A DNA stretch of 64,000 nucleotides from Acanthamoeba lenticulata (lineage: Eukaryota; Discosea; Longamoebia; Acanthamoebidae), in assembly GCA_002179805.1 (NCBI GenBank), contig NAVB01000552.1:1-64000 (forward strand), given 5' to 3'. The notes beneath the pieces are model-generated. The model searched no databases. It saw only the letters and a list, made by a program, of their open reading frames with translations, and was not told the origin of the DNA. Both the position numbers and the translations under genes were made by a program. The first letter of the stretch is position 1. The number at the start of each line of letters is the position of its first letter. Shown piece after piece: positions 10,658-21,606 of this stretch.

Positions 10658-10876
10658 CTAAAATAATTATTCATTTTTGGTGCTTTTTGGTGCTTTCTGA
10701 AAAATTGAAAAAGTGTTGTTCTGTACAAGTGGCGCGATGGTAGGTCGATCATCAGGCAGCAACGGCGTCCACGCTGGCGGACGTTTCGGTGCAGCTGTCT
10801 TGAGCTTCTACCTCCTTCTTGTTCTTCTCCTCCACCTTGGACGTCGAGGAACACGCCTGCTGTTGCTCCTTCTCCA

Positions 10877-12388
10877 TCATTTCCATCTTATCCTTCTCGT
10901 TTCGGTCCTCTTGCTCAGCGAGTTCCTCCTTCTTGCGCCGGCGACCTCTTCCTCGTCGGTCATGCGGGCCAGCTCCTCGGCCATGAACGAGCCCACGTTG
11001 TCGATTGCCGCCTGCGGGTCCTGCTTGAAGCGCAGGAGGTAGCCCTGGATGCTGGCCATGGACACCTTCTCGTCAGGCACCAGCCCGGCGAACCTGGCGG
11101 CCAGCTCGGCGACGCGGGTGCGTTCGCGCTCGATCTCCTCCTGGCGTGCGATACGCTTCTTCTTGCCCACACTAGTGTCGCCGGCGGTGGTCGGGTCAGC
11201 GTCGAGCGCGGCGGCCGCCTCCCAGGGCTGGTAGAAGTAGGCGAAGAGGCGCTCGATCTGGTCGCGCTGGGCGAGGCCCACGAAGATGGCCGAATCCACG
11301 CGGCCGGGGCGGGTGAGGGCCGGGTCGAGCTTCTCGCGGTGGTTGGTGGTCATGAGCACCAGCGAACCCTCGAAGGCGACGGCGCCATCGAGCGCGTTGA
11401 GCAGGCCGCTGAAGGTGACCTTGCTGATGTTGCCGGCATCGGCGTTCTTCCTCCGGTGAACAAACGCGGCGTCAATGTCCTCGAGCAGGAGGATGCTGCC
11501 CTTGGGCATCTTGCGCATGTACTCTTGGAGGCTGTCGTCGTCGAGGCTCGAGTTGGCCAAGCTGATGACGCACAGGTTGAGCTTGAGCTCGCCGGCCAGC
11601 GCCGCCGCGAAGGATGACTTGCCGTTGCCAGGCGGGCCGTAGAGCATGAGGCCGCGCCGGTGCGGAATGCCGCGACGCTTGTACCAGTCCCGCATGGAGA
11701 AGAACTCGCGCACTTCGTCGAGCAGCCGCTCAAGCACGCCCGCGGGGTAGTGGACGGAGGCGATGGCGCGCTTCTCGATGGCGATCAGCTTGCGCCAGTT
11801 CCCGGTCCATCCGTACTTGGGCTGGAAGATGAGGGTCTTGCCCAGCTCCTTGCCCAGGGCGTGATTCATGGCGCTCGTGGCGATGTCCTTGAGGATTTGC
11901 GGGTCACGCCCGTAGGTGGTGAGCTTGAGCGTCTCCTGGAGCTCGAGCCCGTTGTGTCCGGCGCTGCCGCCGAACTGGTTCTCCTTGATGATGCGCTCCA
12001 CGCTTACCCACCTCCCGCGGAAACGAAGGAAGTGCACGCCAGGCGCCGGCCCGAAGCGCAGTTCGGGCTTGCTGGCTGCCTCGGTGGCTTCCCACCGGTC
12101 ACGGCGGTTCTCGCGTGTGGTGAGGATGCTCAGCTCGCGCCCATTGGCCTTCTCGGTCTGAAGGGCGAGCCACTGCATGAGCCAGTGGAAGGCTTCGTCC
12201 TCCTTGCGCACCTCGAGCGAGACCTTGAACTGGCTCTGGAGCCGGTTCCACATGACCTGGGACAGCCAGTGAAGATAGGCCGCCACCAGGCCTACCAGAA
12301 CGAGCATGAGGCCGCCAGAGAAGACGTCGTTGTGGGCCAGCGAGCCTACGCGCTCCTGCAGGAACGAAGATAGGAGGAGCTCGGTCAT
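10877..12388 (-). CDS. BCS1-like AAA ATPase
   Basis: Uninterrupted frame of 503 residues. It has an N-terminal membrane helix (residues ~25-45, GGLMLVLVGLVAAYLHWLS), a BCS1-specific domain (LKLTTYGRDPQILKDIA), then an AAA domain: Walker A GPPGNGKSS, Walker B SILLLEDIDAAF, sensor VLMTTNHREKLDPALTRPGR with the arginine finger. BCS1 in mitochondria translocates the Rieske protein into complex III; amoebae often have several BCS1-like paralogues, so orthology is not certain. The last ~23 codons use rare codons such as ATA and AGA. A different frame over 10754-10930 looks much more like coding sequence (see findings), so the true C-terminus probably ends near 10752. It converges on the carrier gene. 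Confidence 0.85.
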   Translation of the reverse strand: MTELLLSSFLQERVGSLAHNDVFSGGLMLVLVGLVAAYLHWLSQVMWNRLQSQFKVSLEVRKEDEAFHWLMQWLALQTEKANGRELSILTTRENRRDRWEATEAASKPELRFGPAPGVHFLRFRGRWVSVERIIKENQFGGSAGHNGLELQETLKLTTYGRDPQILKDIATSAMNHALGKELGKTLIFQPKYGWTGNWRKLIAIEKRAIASVHYPAGVLERLLDEVREFFSMRDWYKRRGIPHRRGLMLYGPPGNGKSSFAAALAGELKLNLCVISLANSSLDDDSLQEYMRKMPKGSILLLEDIDAAFVHRRKNADAGNISKVTFSGLLNALDGAVAFEGSLVLMTTNHREKLDPALTRPGRVDSAIFVGLAQRDQIERLFAYFYQPWEAAAALDADPTTAGDTSVGKKKRIARQEEIERERTRVAELAARFAGLVPDEKVSMASIQGYLLRFKQDPQAAIDNVGSFMAEELARMTDEEEVAGARRRNSLSKRTETRRIRWK

Positions 12389-12895
12389 CGACGGTAAGCG
12401 AGGTTGTAGCGTGTGAGTCGTATTGGTTAGTGAGCTGGTTGGCTTTCCATTTATCCCAGACCGCAGCGGAGTTGACTGTCGGGCGGGCGGTTCGGTGAAT
12501 GCGTAATAGAATTAATTCCTGGTTTTTGTGGTTTTTGGCCAGTCTGCACTTGAAAGAGAAAACCTGTACATGGCCTGTGGGCGTCGGTCACGTGCCTAGT
12601 CGCGGGCACGACCACACCTCAACGCCAACTTCCACGACCACGGCCTCGGCAGCGACGGGGACGGCTGCTAGTGGTGCTGATTTCTGGGGGTCCAATGGCA
12701 TAACGCAATCACAATGCACTGTCACAGAGTCAAATCCAAAGTTCCAGTCCAATAGGGTGGGCCCAATCCTTTTGGAATGAGAGCAAGGAAAGTTCTTAGA
12801 ACTCTGACACGGTCGGGCTCAGCGCTGGGGCTTGGCCCGACTGCACACTGCTGAGAAAAAGAAAGCATGCACGCTGTGTGTGAATAGAAGAAGAG
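12389..12895. other. Divergent intergenic region
   Basis: About 500 bp between the start codons of the BCS1-like gene (-) and the DUF6714-like gene (+). It must contain both promoters. No repeat, RNA gene or conserved ORF was recognised. Confidence 0.4.
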
Positions 12896-13402
12896 ATGAA
12901 CAACACAACAACAACAACAAACAAGATCGTCACGTTGATCGCCGAAGCGTTTGCGGATGTGCAGCTGGGCGAGGGTCGCTCGCTCCACCAGGCGCGCCAG
13001 GTGGACGTGAACTGGAGGGCCGACTGTGACGCGGTGCGGTCTGCGCGGAGGACCGACGCGGAGGGGAGCTGGAGCGAGGTCCCACTCGAGACGCTGACCC
13101 AGTATGGCAGTTCGGTGGTCTTCCTGGACGACGCTGGCTTCCGCTTCTACTTGCCGGCCCTCATGACCCAGAGCCTGTGCGAGCCTGACGGCCATGTGGC
13201 CGGGATGCTACTGTCGTACCTCGAGACGACAGGACTGTCGGGGCTCAAGGCACGCAAGGGTCTCTCACGTGCACAGGCCGTGGCGACCGCAGAGTTCCTG
13301 AGCCACATGCGACATCTTGCTCCCAATCACTTCACTTCGTCAACGTTCGACCGAACCGTCGACCAGATCTGTCGGTGGGCTTCAACCGGCAAGCTCCTCT
13401 GA
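12896..13402 (+). CDS. DUF6714-like small protein
   Basis: Intronless, 168 residues. The N-terminal half has the pattern IAEAFADVQLGEGRSLHQA, then an Asp-rich stretch, a W..VPLETL segment, and SVVFLDDAGFRFYLPALMTQ. I recall this layout (LGxGxSLxEA with LDxxGFRFYLPA) from DUF6714 proteins of bacteria and protists, whose function is not known. There is no signal peptide or membrane segment. The protein starts with a short Asn/Thr run. The sparse spread of the family would be compatible with transfer from bacteria, but base composition matches the neighbours. Confidence 0.7.
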   Translation: MNNTTTTTNKIVTLIAEAFADVQLGEGRSLHQARQVDVNWRADCDAVRSARRTDAEGSWSEVPLETLTQYGSSVVFLDDAGFRFYLPALMTQSLCEPDGHVAGMLLSYLETTGLSGLKARKGLSRAQAVATAEFLSHMRHLAPNHFTSSTFDRTVDQICRWASTGKLL

Positions 13403-14139
13403 GTACATGGGTACCCCCACCCCCAATCTCCCTTCTCTTCAACATGTTCGCGCGCCAGTGCTGTAAGTACAACAAACTCAGTCGCCTAATGCTGGGCCAT
13501 GGCTAGCAGGCTCAGAGCCAGCTAAAATTCGTGGCTAGCCACCAGCACAGCCACAGGACAGGAAAGGTGAGTTTTACATGCCTGGTGGCTCTATGTACAC
13601 TGAGTTGCGCAACTCAAGGGTAGAGTGCGATATGATTGTCTATTGGCTCATTAATGACACAAGAAAAACCTCAATTTCCCTCCGCGTTTCCACGCGAGCG
13701 GGGTGACTGTTGGCGGTGGAAACGCAGAGGGAAAGCAAACCTGAGGCCACACGGTTCTCAGCGCAGAGGAGCAGCCCCAAAAAGGCCCAAACCAAACTGC
13801 ACCTTAAGACAAAAGGGCAATGCGCATTTGCGGCCGAACTGAATGTCGTACACATGACGCGCATCCGCTCGTCGCCGTCCTGCTGGCCGTCGCCACGCTT
13901 CTTGCTCCAACTGGCCAGGAGCAGGGCTTCTGGTTCTAAGGGCAGCCGTTGGCACGCGCCGTACATGCACGGCAAGCTTGGCCTCCGTCAGCAGCGAAGG
14001 AGCAAGAGTGGCCTCGGTGCAGGTGTTCTTGTCCCACGGGCAGCCGTTGGCGCGCGGCCATCGCAAGGGCCCTTGCTGGCCTCTCGTTTTAATTGTCTAT
14101 TTATTACAAACCAAAGGGAAGCTGGTTCTATGACAAGAA
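13403..14139. other. Intergenic region with decayed coding sequence
   Basis: About 740 bp between two convergent stop codons, unusually long for a convergent gap here. Its right half holds a decayed ankyrin-type remnant on the minus strand (separate entry). The left part (13403-13740) shows nothing recognisable. Confidence 0.4.
13750..14070 (-). pseudogene. Ankyrin-type repeat remnant
   Basis: On the minus strand there is a RANGCPWDKNTCTEATLA segment, typical of the RANGCPWxxxTC ankyrin repeats abundant in amoebae and giant viruses. A second copy of the RANGCP-encoding DNA (GGGCAGCCGTTGGC on the plus strand at 13941 and 14038) lies 97 bp away, close to the 99 bp of one ankyrin repeat but out of frame by two bases. 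No open frame spans both, so I read this as a decayed fragment. Short and degenerate, hence low confidence. Confidence 0.4.
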
Positions 14140-17100
14140 CTAGTCCTCGGGCACAAAGTTGAGCTTCTCCCAGAGCCGCTCTTTGAGTTCGCGAACCTCG
14201 TACTGCTTGGCCTCCATCACCTTGCGCGCCTCCTCGGCCTCGTTTTCCTTCTCGCGCAGCATCTGCCGCAGCTCTTCGACCGTCGTCGCATCTTCTTCGA
14301 CTCGCTTCCACCGCGAGAGCGCCGCAGAAGACGATGATGTCGACGACGTTGGCGTCGAAGCTGCCGCTGATGCTGGCGACGGCGCGCTCGACGACGTTGA
14401 CGGCAAGGAGGGCGATGGCGGTTGATAAAAGGCGGGCGAGGCGATGAGAATCGAAGACGACGACGACTGCGTGGTCGTCTCTGGCGTGGCCGCCTTGCCG
14501 CCGCCCTTCCAGCTGCCCTTGCGCCCTCCGCGAAGGCCATCTCCGTCGCTGCTGCCCGGGCTGCTTGGCGGCGCGACCACGCTGCCCTTCCTGCGCGCGG
14601 CGTCCACGAGGCCGACGATGCCGCTGCCGCCTCCAGGGCTCATGAACGACCACTTGCGCCGCCGGTCGCCTCCGCCTCCGCCTCCGCTGCCGTTGTTGCC
14701 GCCGCTGCCTTCGCCGACGATGTGGGCCGTGGGCGAGGCCACAGAGGTCTCAAGCGCGCGCTTGAAGACCTCGGTCACGTCGTCGCGCATCTCGCCGCTG
14801 CGCCGGGCGGCCTTTTTGTTGAATGCCTTTTGCGCGGCTTCGCCGTTGAGCGCCGACGTCGAGGCCGAGAGCAACGTCGACGACGACGAAGACCATGCGT
14901 TGGTCGACGAGGAGCCCGAGCCAAAGAGCGAGTTGGAGCTCGTGCTGATGCCGCCCGACGCATGGCTATTGTTTGGCCGCATCCTGATCTCCGACCCGTT
15001 GCTCCTCTTTCGGTTGATCAATGGCAGGATGACTGCGGTTGCAGGGGAACAACATAAACAACAACCAATCAGAGCGGTCAGCCGTGTAAACAGGGCCAGG
15101 AGTGATGCCAAACAGGCAGGCCACGAACCGCCCTCGGGCCCGGTCTCGTTGGCCACGTCGGCCAAGAGCGACGAATGGCTGCTCCCGCCCTTGAGCCGCG
15201 CCCACAGCTTCTCGCGGTTGTCGACGCGCCTGCTCTCACGGAAGTCGGACAGCGGCGTCGAGTTGGCGTAGAGCGGGTTGGCGTAGGTGCCCGACAGGTT
15301 CAGGTCTCGCGGCAACACCGCTGCACACGCACACGCCGCACACGCGCGCGCGAGACCAACTTGCGTGTGAGCCAGCGAGTGGGCAGGCAAAGAGGAAGGG
15401 GGGATGAGGCCACACGCACAAGCGCCAGAGAGCGTGGCCGAGGACGTGGCCTTGCGGATGGTGACGGGCGCCACGACGGCCGACGAGATGGAGAGCGCGC
15501 GCTGGCGGCCTCGCACGGCACCGTGTTGCTGCTGTTGCTGGTGGTAGTGATGGTGGTGGTTCGTCGCTGCCGACGCAGCGCCGCTCTGCTGGTGCGGGTG
15601 GACGACCGTGTGGTGCTGGTTCAACGCGCCCCAGCCAGCCTCGTGCTTGCTGCTGTTGGTGTCCTTTCGCAGGGGCTCGGCCGACCGCTTCATGCTGGCG
15701 CTACTGCTGTTGTTGGCGCCGCTGCTGTTGGAGTTGTTGATCGTCGCCAGCGACGACGACAGGCGGGGGGAGGTCAAGCGCGGAGAAGGCAGGCGCGGGG
15801 ACATCGATGACGACAGCGAGGTCGGCGAGCTGGTCCCCGCACGCGCCCGTTCTCGGGTTCGCTGGGCCTGCTGCTTGGGTGCTTTGGCCGTTTTTTCCGC
15901 AGTGGGCGCCGGCGTTGTGGCCGTCGTCGTCGTGGCGGCAGTGGGCGCCGGCGTTGTGGTCGTCGTCGTCGTCGTCGTGGCGGCAGCGGTAGCGGCGCCA
16001 GAGGGCGAGCTGGTCGGGCGCGCGGCCAGCGGGTCGGCTTCCTCGAGCGCCTTGGCGGCCAGGTAGACCTTGCCCGCGGATCGCGAGGGATACTTCCTGC
16101 TCCGCTCACCTGGTCAGCTGGGAGGGGATGCGGGGCAGGCAGGCAGGCGGGCTCAAGTACCACGAGTCCGCGACGATCTGGCCGCGCTTCTTGCTGATGA
16201 CCCGGAAGCGCCCCGGGCTGGACGGAAGCTCGCGTGGCGATGGCCCCGTGAGGCCCGCGGACGACGATGACGACGACGAGGAGAGAGGCACAAAGTCGAG
16301 CTCCGAGGCCGACATCTCCATCTCGACCGAGAGGGTCATGTAGGACGGCGGCGAGGCCGACATGGTCGACATGAAGGAGTCGCTCGGGAGCGAGGTCGAC
16401 GTCGTCATCGTGGTCGTCGACGCCGACGTGGCGTCGTCATCGGCATAGTAAAAGTAGAGCTCCTCCGTCGTCGAGTGGCCCAGGATGGGCTCGCTCCGGG
16501 TGTAGAGGTCGTTGGAGCTGCCAAACAACGTGCCGTGCGCTCCGGCGTGGCCCGCGGACAACGACAATGATGACGACGAGCCGCGCGTGGTCTCGTTGGG
16601 GAACAGCCGGCGCCGGACGACCATCGTCTCTGGCCGATCGCCCAAGCTCCGCCGGTGAAGCAGCGGCCGGCCCTGGGGCTGCTGCTGCTGTTGTTGCTGC
16701 TGCTGGTCTGCGCCGTCCTTCTTGAGGCCGTGCGAGTTCCACTTGTCGATGATTTCCGACACTTTGCTGCGCGCCGCCTGTGGAGAGTGAGACGTTTGGC
16801 CCACGCCCGTGGTGGTGGTGGTGGTGATGGTGGTGGGCGAGGAGGCGTAGGTCATTACATGGGACGGGCGCGGCGAGCCCGACAGCGCCGGGATCGGAGG
16901 CGAGCTGGCCGCCTGCTGGAAGGCGGCCACGGCCTTGTCCGCGCTACTGCTGCTGCTACTGCTACTGCTCCTTCGTTGGCTGCTGCGGTTGCGGCCGCTG
17001 CTGTTCTCCGAGTGGGCGTCGCTGTCCGAGTCGTCGCCGTCGTCGCCGCTGACGAGCAGCGAAGGCGACGAGTCCCCGAGCGGGTTGACCAACGAGGGCG

Positions 17101-20100
17101 CCGAGGTCGAGAGCCGCCGCTCATCGAACCGGGCCTGCTTGGAGAAGGCGAGCTTGGGCCGCGAAGGGCCCTTCTCCACGTGGTCCCCGTGCGCAAAGCC
17201 GGTGAGCTTCTTGAGATGATCCAGGTTGACGCTCAGCCGCGACTTTCGGCGTCGTTTGGAGTGAGGCTGGGCCTCCTTGCCGTTGTTGTTGTTAATGCTG
17301 TCGCCCGTCTCGCCCGTGTCTGACGCGTCGCTCGCCATGGTCGCGTCCTCGCCCCTGCGGCTCGGGGACGAAGAGGAGGAGGAGGAGGAGGAAGAGGAGC
17401 TCACGGGCGCAACTGTACAACTCCCCCCGCCCGTCCCCGCCGTCGCCGTGGCGTTGCTCGCGGTGGTGCTCGCGCCACAGATGACGCTTCCTCCGCCCAT
17501 CGTTGGGCCGTCCTCGACCTTGTCGCGCGTGCTCGGCTTCGAGATGACGGACCCTTTGCTGCACCGGCCCAACAAAATGTTTAGTTTTTATTAATATTAA
17601 TATATTATTCAATGCAATATATTTTTCTTTCGATTTTTTGAAGGAGGCGCACCTGAAGAGGTTGGGCACGTTGGTCAGGCGGACGGACAGCCGGCGCACG
17701 GTGGCCTGGAGTCCCTTGCGCCGGCCGGGCGACTTCTCCTCGGTTTCTGCGTCGAACGTGACCCCGCCCAGCTCGAGCTGCGGGACACCGCCCTCGCCCT
17801 CCTCGCCGCCGCCGCCGCCGCCGCTGCTGACCTTGAGGGGCGACGCCTGCTGAAGGCCCGGCGATGCGCCGTTGTTGTTGTTGTTGGCTTCGCCGCCATG
17901 TTGAGGCGATTCTGGGGGCGACGACATCATCGACACATGGCCGCGGCTGCCCGGTCCTGGCACGGCCAGCTCCGCCGCGGCGGCGGCCGAAGTGCTGCTG
18001 GTCGAGCCGGTGCTGCTACCGCCCGTGTCTCGTCGAAGGACGACCGACGGCGACGATGTGGCGGGCTTGCTCGACGGCGAGATCTCGCGGGCGGTGAGCG
18101 GGGCCGCCTGGAGCTGGTGGTTGATCCCGCTGCCGCTGGCGCTCATGGTGCTGCTGAGGAGGTCGCCGTCGGAGCTGACGCTGCGCAGGACGGGCTCCTC
18201 GGTGGTGGTGGCGGTCGAGCTCCGTAACGAATCAGCGCCTTGGCTGAGTGGCTTGGCTTTGTGGCCACCACGCTTGCTCGCAGCGTAGTCGTCGCCCGTG
18301 GTGTTTCGCCCAGGGCTGCCGGCGGAGGAGATGTAGTGAAGCGTGGGCAAGCTGCCGCTGTCGCCCATCATGCCCATCGCGCCGCCGTAGCTGTTCTCGA
18401 GCGAGATCGGTTCGAGGCCTCCGGGCAGGTAGTCCCCGCTGGCGCTCCGTCCGCGCGCAGTCTTGGGTGTCTTGATCGCTTGGCTCAGGGACAAGCGCCA
18501 CTTCTTTTTCTTGGCGCTGCCCCTGCTCGTAGCGATGGCATCGCTTGACGAGGAACCGTTGCTTTCTCCGCCCCCTAAGCGCTTGATTAGCGATCGACTC
18601 CGCCGCTCGCGAGGCGCTTCCTCCTTCTCCTCATCTTTGTCCTTTTCCTTGTCTTTCTTCTTGTCCTTTTCTTTGTCTTTCTTCTTCTTGGTGCTTCTCC
18701 GCTTGCTGGTGACGGCGCCAGGCGACGCTTCACCGTCCCCATGCCCTTCCGTTGATGCGGCACGGCCATCCTCATCATGCTCACTCCCGTTTTCGTTGTT
18801 CTCCTCTTTTTCACTCTCCGAGTCACTTGATTCGCTGCTGTCCGGTTCGCCCTCCTGTACATCATCAAAGTAGGGGTTTTTGATGGGCAGCGTCACCACC
18901 ATCTCCAGTCTGAAGTTCTTTGGGATGTGCGTTTTGTCTGCTCAATCGTTTTTCGTGGTTGTAAGAAACTTCAAGTTGCGAGCAAGGGGAGAAGAGGGCG
19001 GCACCTTTGTTGGCTTTGTCGATCTCCTTCTTGCGGAAGACAAGGTTAGTGCGCGTGATGAACATGGTGTTCAGCCACACTTGCATGATTTTCTAAGGAA
19101 GACGTGCACACGCATGAGACTGTGGCCAGGAAGGACACCAAAGAGAAAGGGGGGTTGAACGGTACAGATGACTTGTAGAAGATCAGCACGCGCACGTCGC
19201 CCTTGAGTGGGCAGTTACGGCAGTCGAAGTAGAGGCCACCTGATGGGTTCTTGTTGTCGGTCTTTAACTTGGCCTGTTGCGCGCACATCAGCTCCAGCGC
19301 AAGCTCCATCTTGCTGTGCAATCAAGCTAAGGGAGACGAACCGAATCAGCATAAAGCTCGTTTCCAGCGTGGTCGCTCAGCAGGATCCTCATGTCTGCAG
19401 ACCCAACAGTAAGGGTCAACTCATTGTCATCAGCTTGGACTCAAGAAAGGGTGTAGCGGCGTACTCGCGCCGGTCTTGTCGTAGTGAGGCATCACGTTGG
19501 TCTTGACCTCAGCCAAGAAGACAACTGGAATCTGACCTGGCGGCGGAAGGTCGCAAGGGTCGAGCTTGTGGCGGAGAAGTGTCTCGTAGTACCGGATGTA
19601 GCGCCTTTGGCTTGGGATGGTGACGCCCTTGCTGTCCATTGTTCGCTCCCGGCCGAACAGGGCGATGGCTTCGTAGGCTGTGGCGCACGTCTGCGAATGG
19701 AGGAGCCAGCAACATAGCATCAGTCCTGTGCGGCCTTTGCCCGCTTTGCAGTGCACTGCGATCACATGTCCCTCGCCTTTCAGCCATTGCTCCTGTACAA
19801 GACGAGAAGTGAGCATGAATGAAGAGGGAGTGAGACTCACTGGAACCCATGACGTACGGCGTCTTCACAAAATTGGCGGATGATCGACAAACCGGGCACG
19901 TTGTGATCTTCCATCGGGTATTCGCTCACACGGCCGTAGAAGATAGAATGGTTGTATGTTCTCTCGGCACACCTTCACGTGGAAAGTGAGACCATGAAAA
20001 GTGTATCCGTTTGAAGGGCAAGAGTGCGTACAAGTTGTAAACTTTGTAGAGACCCTCATGGTATGTGTCCAACATGCTGATATGTAGCTGAGTCAGACTA

Positions 20101-20460
20101 AGGGGCACCGGGACGGTGTGAAGGGGGCATATACCGTATCACTTCCTTGCGTGGGTTTCTATAGATGCCACCCACTGAGTCGGAGGGAAAGCCTGCAGCG
20201 GTGCAAGACACGTTAGCGAGGGGTGCAGAGAGGTGTAGAGAGTGATAACGCACCCATAGCAATAACATTTTCAGTGATGTCTTGTTGATGTCAGTTCAGG
20301 GTGGCAGGTTGCGGTCACGATGTAGAGAAAGAGAATATGAGAGTTATGTCAGGCTGAAAACAACGATGAAGGTAACCGTACAGCTCAGATCCAGGTCAAA
20401 GCCCTCCTGAGCAAACCGCTTTTTCTTCTTTGAAACCAACTTCCTCAGCTGAGACGTCAT
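14140..20460 (-). CDS. PTEN: PTEN-type phosphoinositide phosphatase with giant Ser-rich tail
   Basis: Starts at 20460 with [20 protein letters not shown], matching the PTEN phosphoinositide-binding N-terminus. Small exons then give [20 protein letters not shown], a YEVYNL-type segment, [21 protein letters not shown] and the P-loop [10 protein letters not shown], with both lysines that mark PIP3 specificity. [15 protein letters not shown] ends the phosphatase domain. The C2 domain continues in exons near 19480, 19200, 19050 and 18902 ([15 protein letters not shown]). The same frame runs on into a charged, serine/glycine/asparagine-rich tail: 18902 to about 17650, about 17560-16160, then exons to 14140. 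It carries poly-Thr, poly-Gln and poly-Ser runs and a final coiled coil ([20 protein letters not shown]). Human PTEN has 403 residues; this is several times longer. Acts on PIP3 at the plasma membrane. Splitting the tail into a second gene is possible only if the 18902 exon is misread. Confidence 0.85.
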
Positions 20461-20812
20461 CACGAAAAGCGCTGCCTCCTGTCCTCTTCAAATTGTATTG
20501 GTTCTGATGCGTGCCCCAAACCGGGTTAGCACTCTATCATCCTTTGACGCTTATTGCCTTTGTTTATCTCTTCAAACTCTTTTTTGAAGTCTCGTTCTTT
20601 TCAATCGATATGATAATGATGATGTACAGCAACGGTGGGCAGGAGAGCGCTAACGGTTTCCCTTTATGGGCAGCGGAAAGGCACCGAGGATCTCCCGATT
20701 GCTTCTCCCAAATAGGAAAGCGAGTGTCTAGAAAAGGAAAGCAAGAAGAAAAGGGTGGAGAAATGATTCTGGGTAGCCAAGAAGTCTCGGTTGACAATAA
20801 ACAGCCAAACTG
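20461..20812. other. Divergent intergenic region, AT-rich
   Basis: About 350 bp upstream of PTEN (-) and of the broken receptor-like gene (+). No ORF with family similarity is seen. Any first exon supplying a start codon for the receptor-like gene would have to lie here. Confidence 0.35.
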
Positions 20813-21471
20813 AAGAGGAAGGTTGTCGTTCTCTGGGCTTTCTTGTTCCTCTTCAGTTTGTCATGTGCTGCTCAAGAGCTCATCCTCACCGCTGAGGAGC
20901 CCGTTGGCCAGGTGGGCTTCTACGAAGTGAACGGCAAGGCATTGGGCAAGAGATCAGTGGGCAACTTCTCGAACTGGAACTCCACCAACCAGCTCCTCAT
21001 GGACGCGCTCGACAACAACGACGTCAACGCCCCATCGTTGCCGACTTCTTCGTTCCTTCCCCGGCCCTGCTTGCCAAGCTGACCGCCACTGGGGTGCCTC
21101 TCCTTTCGGTCTACCCCATCTGGAACACCACGGCCGTCACCGTCGCCAACTTGTTCAGCGCCCCCAGCGCGGCCCTGACCAGCCGTTCCTTCGTCGGCTA
21201 CTATCGGTGGGTGGACACGACCCAGTTCACCACCGAGTACACGACCAGCTTCCAGCGTACGCCGACGCCGGTGGACGCCTGGGCCATGGTCACCGGCCTC
21301 TCGCTGCAGGCCGCCGCGTTCAACTCGCGCAGCGTCTGCGGCAACAGCTTCCTCAACGCTGTCAAGAGCGTGGACACCACCTTCTTCTGGACTCCGGTCA
21401 AGTTCACCGCCACGGACGCCAACCAGCACAACACGTTCCCTGTCCTTGTCAACAACATGGCCTCCGCCTAG
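20813..21471 (+). pseudogene. Periplasmic-binding-fold receptor fragment, frameshifted
   Basis: A signal-like segment (VVVLWAFLFLFSLSCAAQ) leads into a domain of the branched-chain amino acid binding/receptor ligand-binding type: VGNFSNWNSTNQLLMDALD, then IVADFFVPSPALLAKLTATG, PLLSVYPIWNTTAV and a C-terminal TPTPVDAWAMVTGLSLQAA. Two defects are seen. There is no in-frame ATG before the signal segment, because a stop codon lies just upstream. The frame also shifts at about 21031 inside a run of four C; one more C would restore it. The protein is also short (about 220 residues) for the family. It may be a decayed paralogue of the intact gene at 29176-31086, or the C-run may be a sequencing error in a gene with an unseen first exon. 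Confidence 0.55.
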
Positions 21472-21606
21472 GTCTGTTGTCCTTATGTTGTGGACGAGTC
21501 GTCGGTCTTCTTTTTTAAACAATATTCAGAGCACGAAAGGGAAAGAAGGACGACAAATGAAGCGCTGCATTGCGACCTAAAAGAAAGCCAACAGGAGATG
21601 ACCTTT

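Noticed and set aside
14422..15810. Plus-strand frames over the PTEN tail
   Set aside because: Low-complexity shadows of serine-rich exons; the minus frame joins through splice sites to PTEN.
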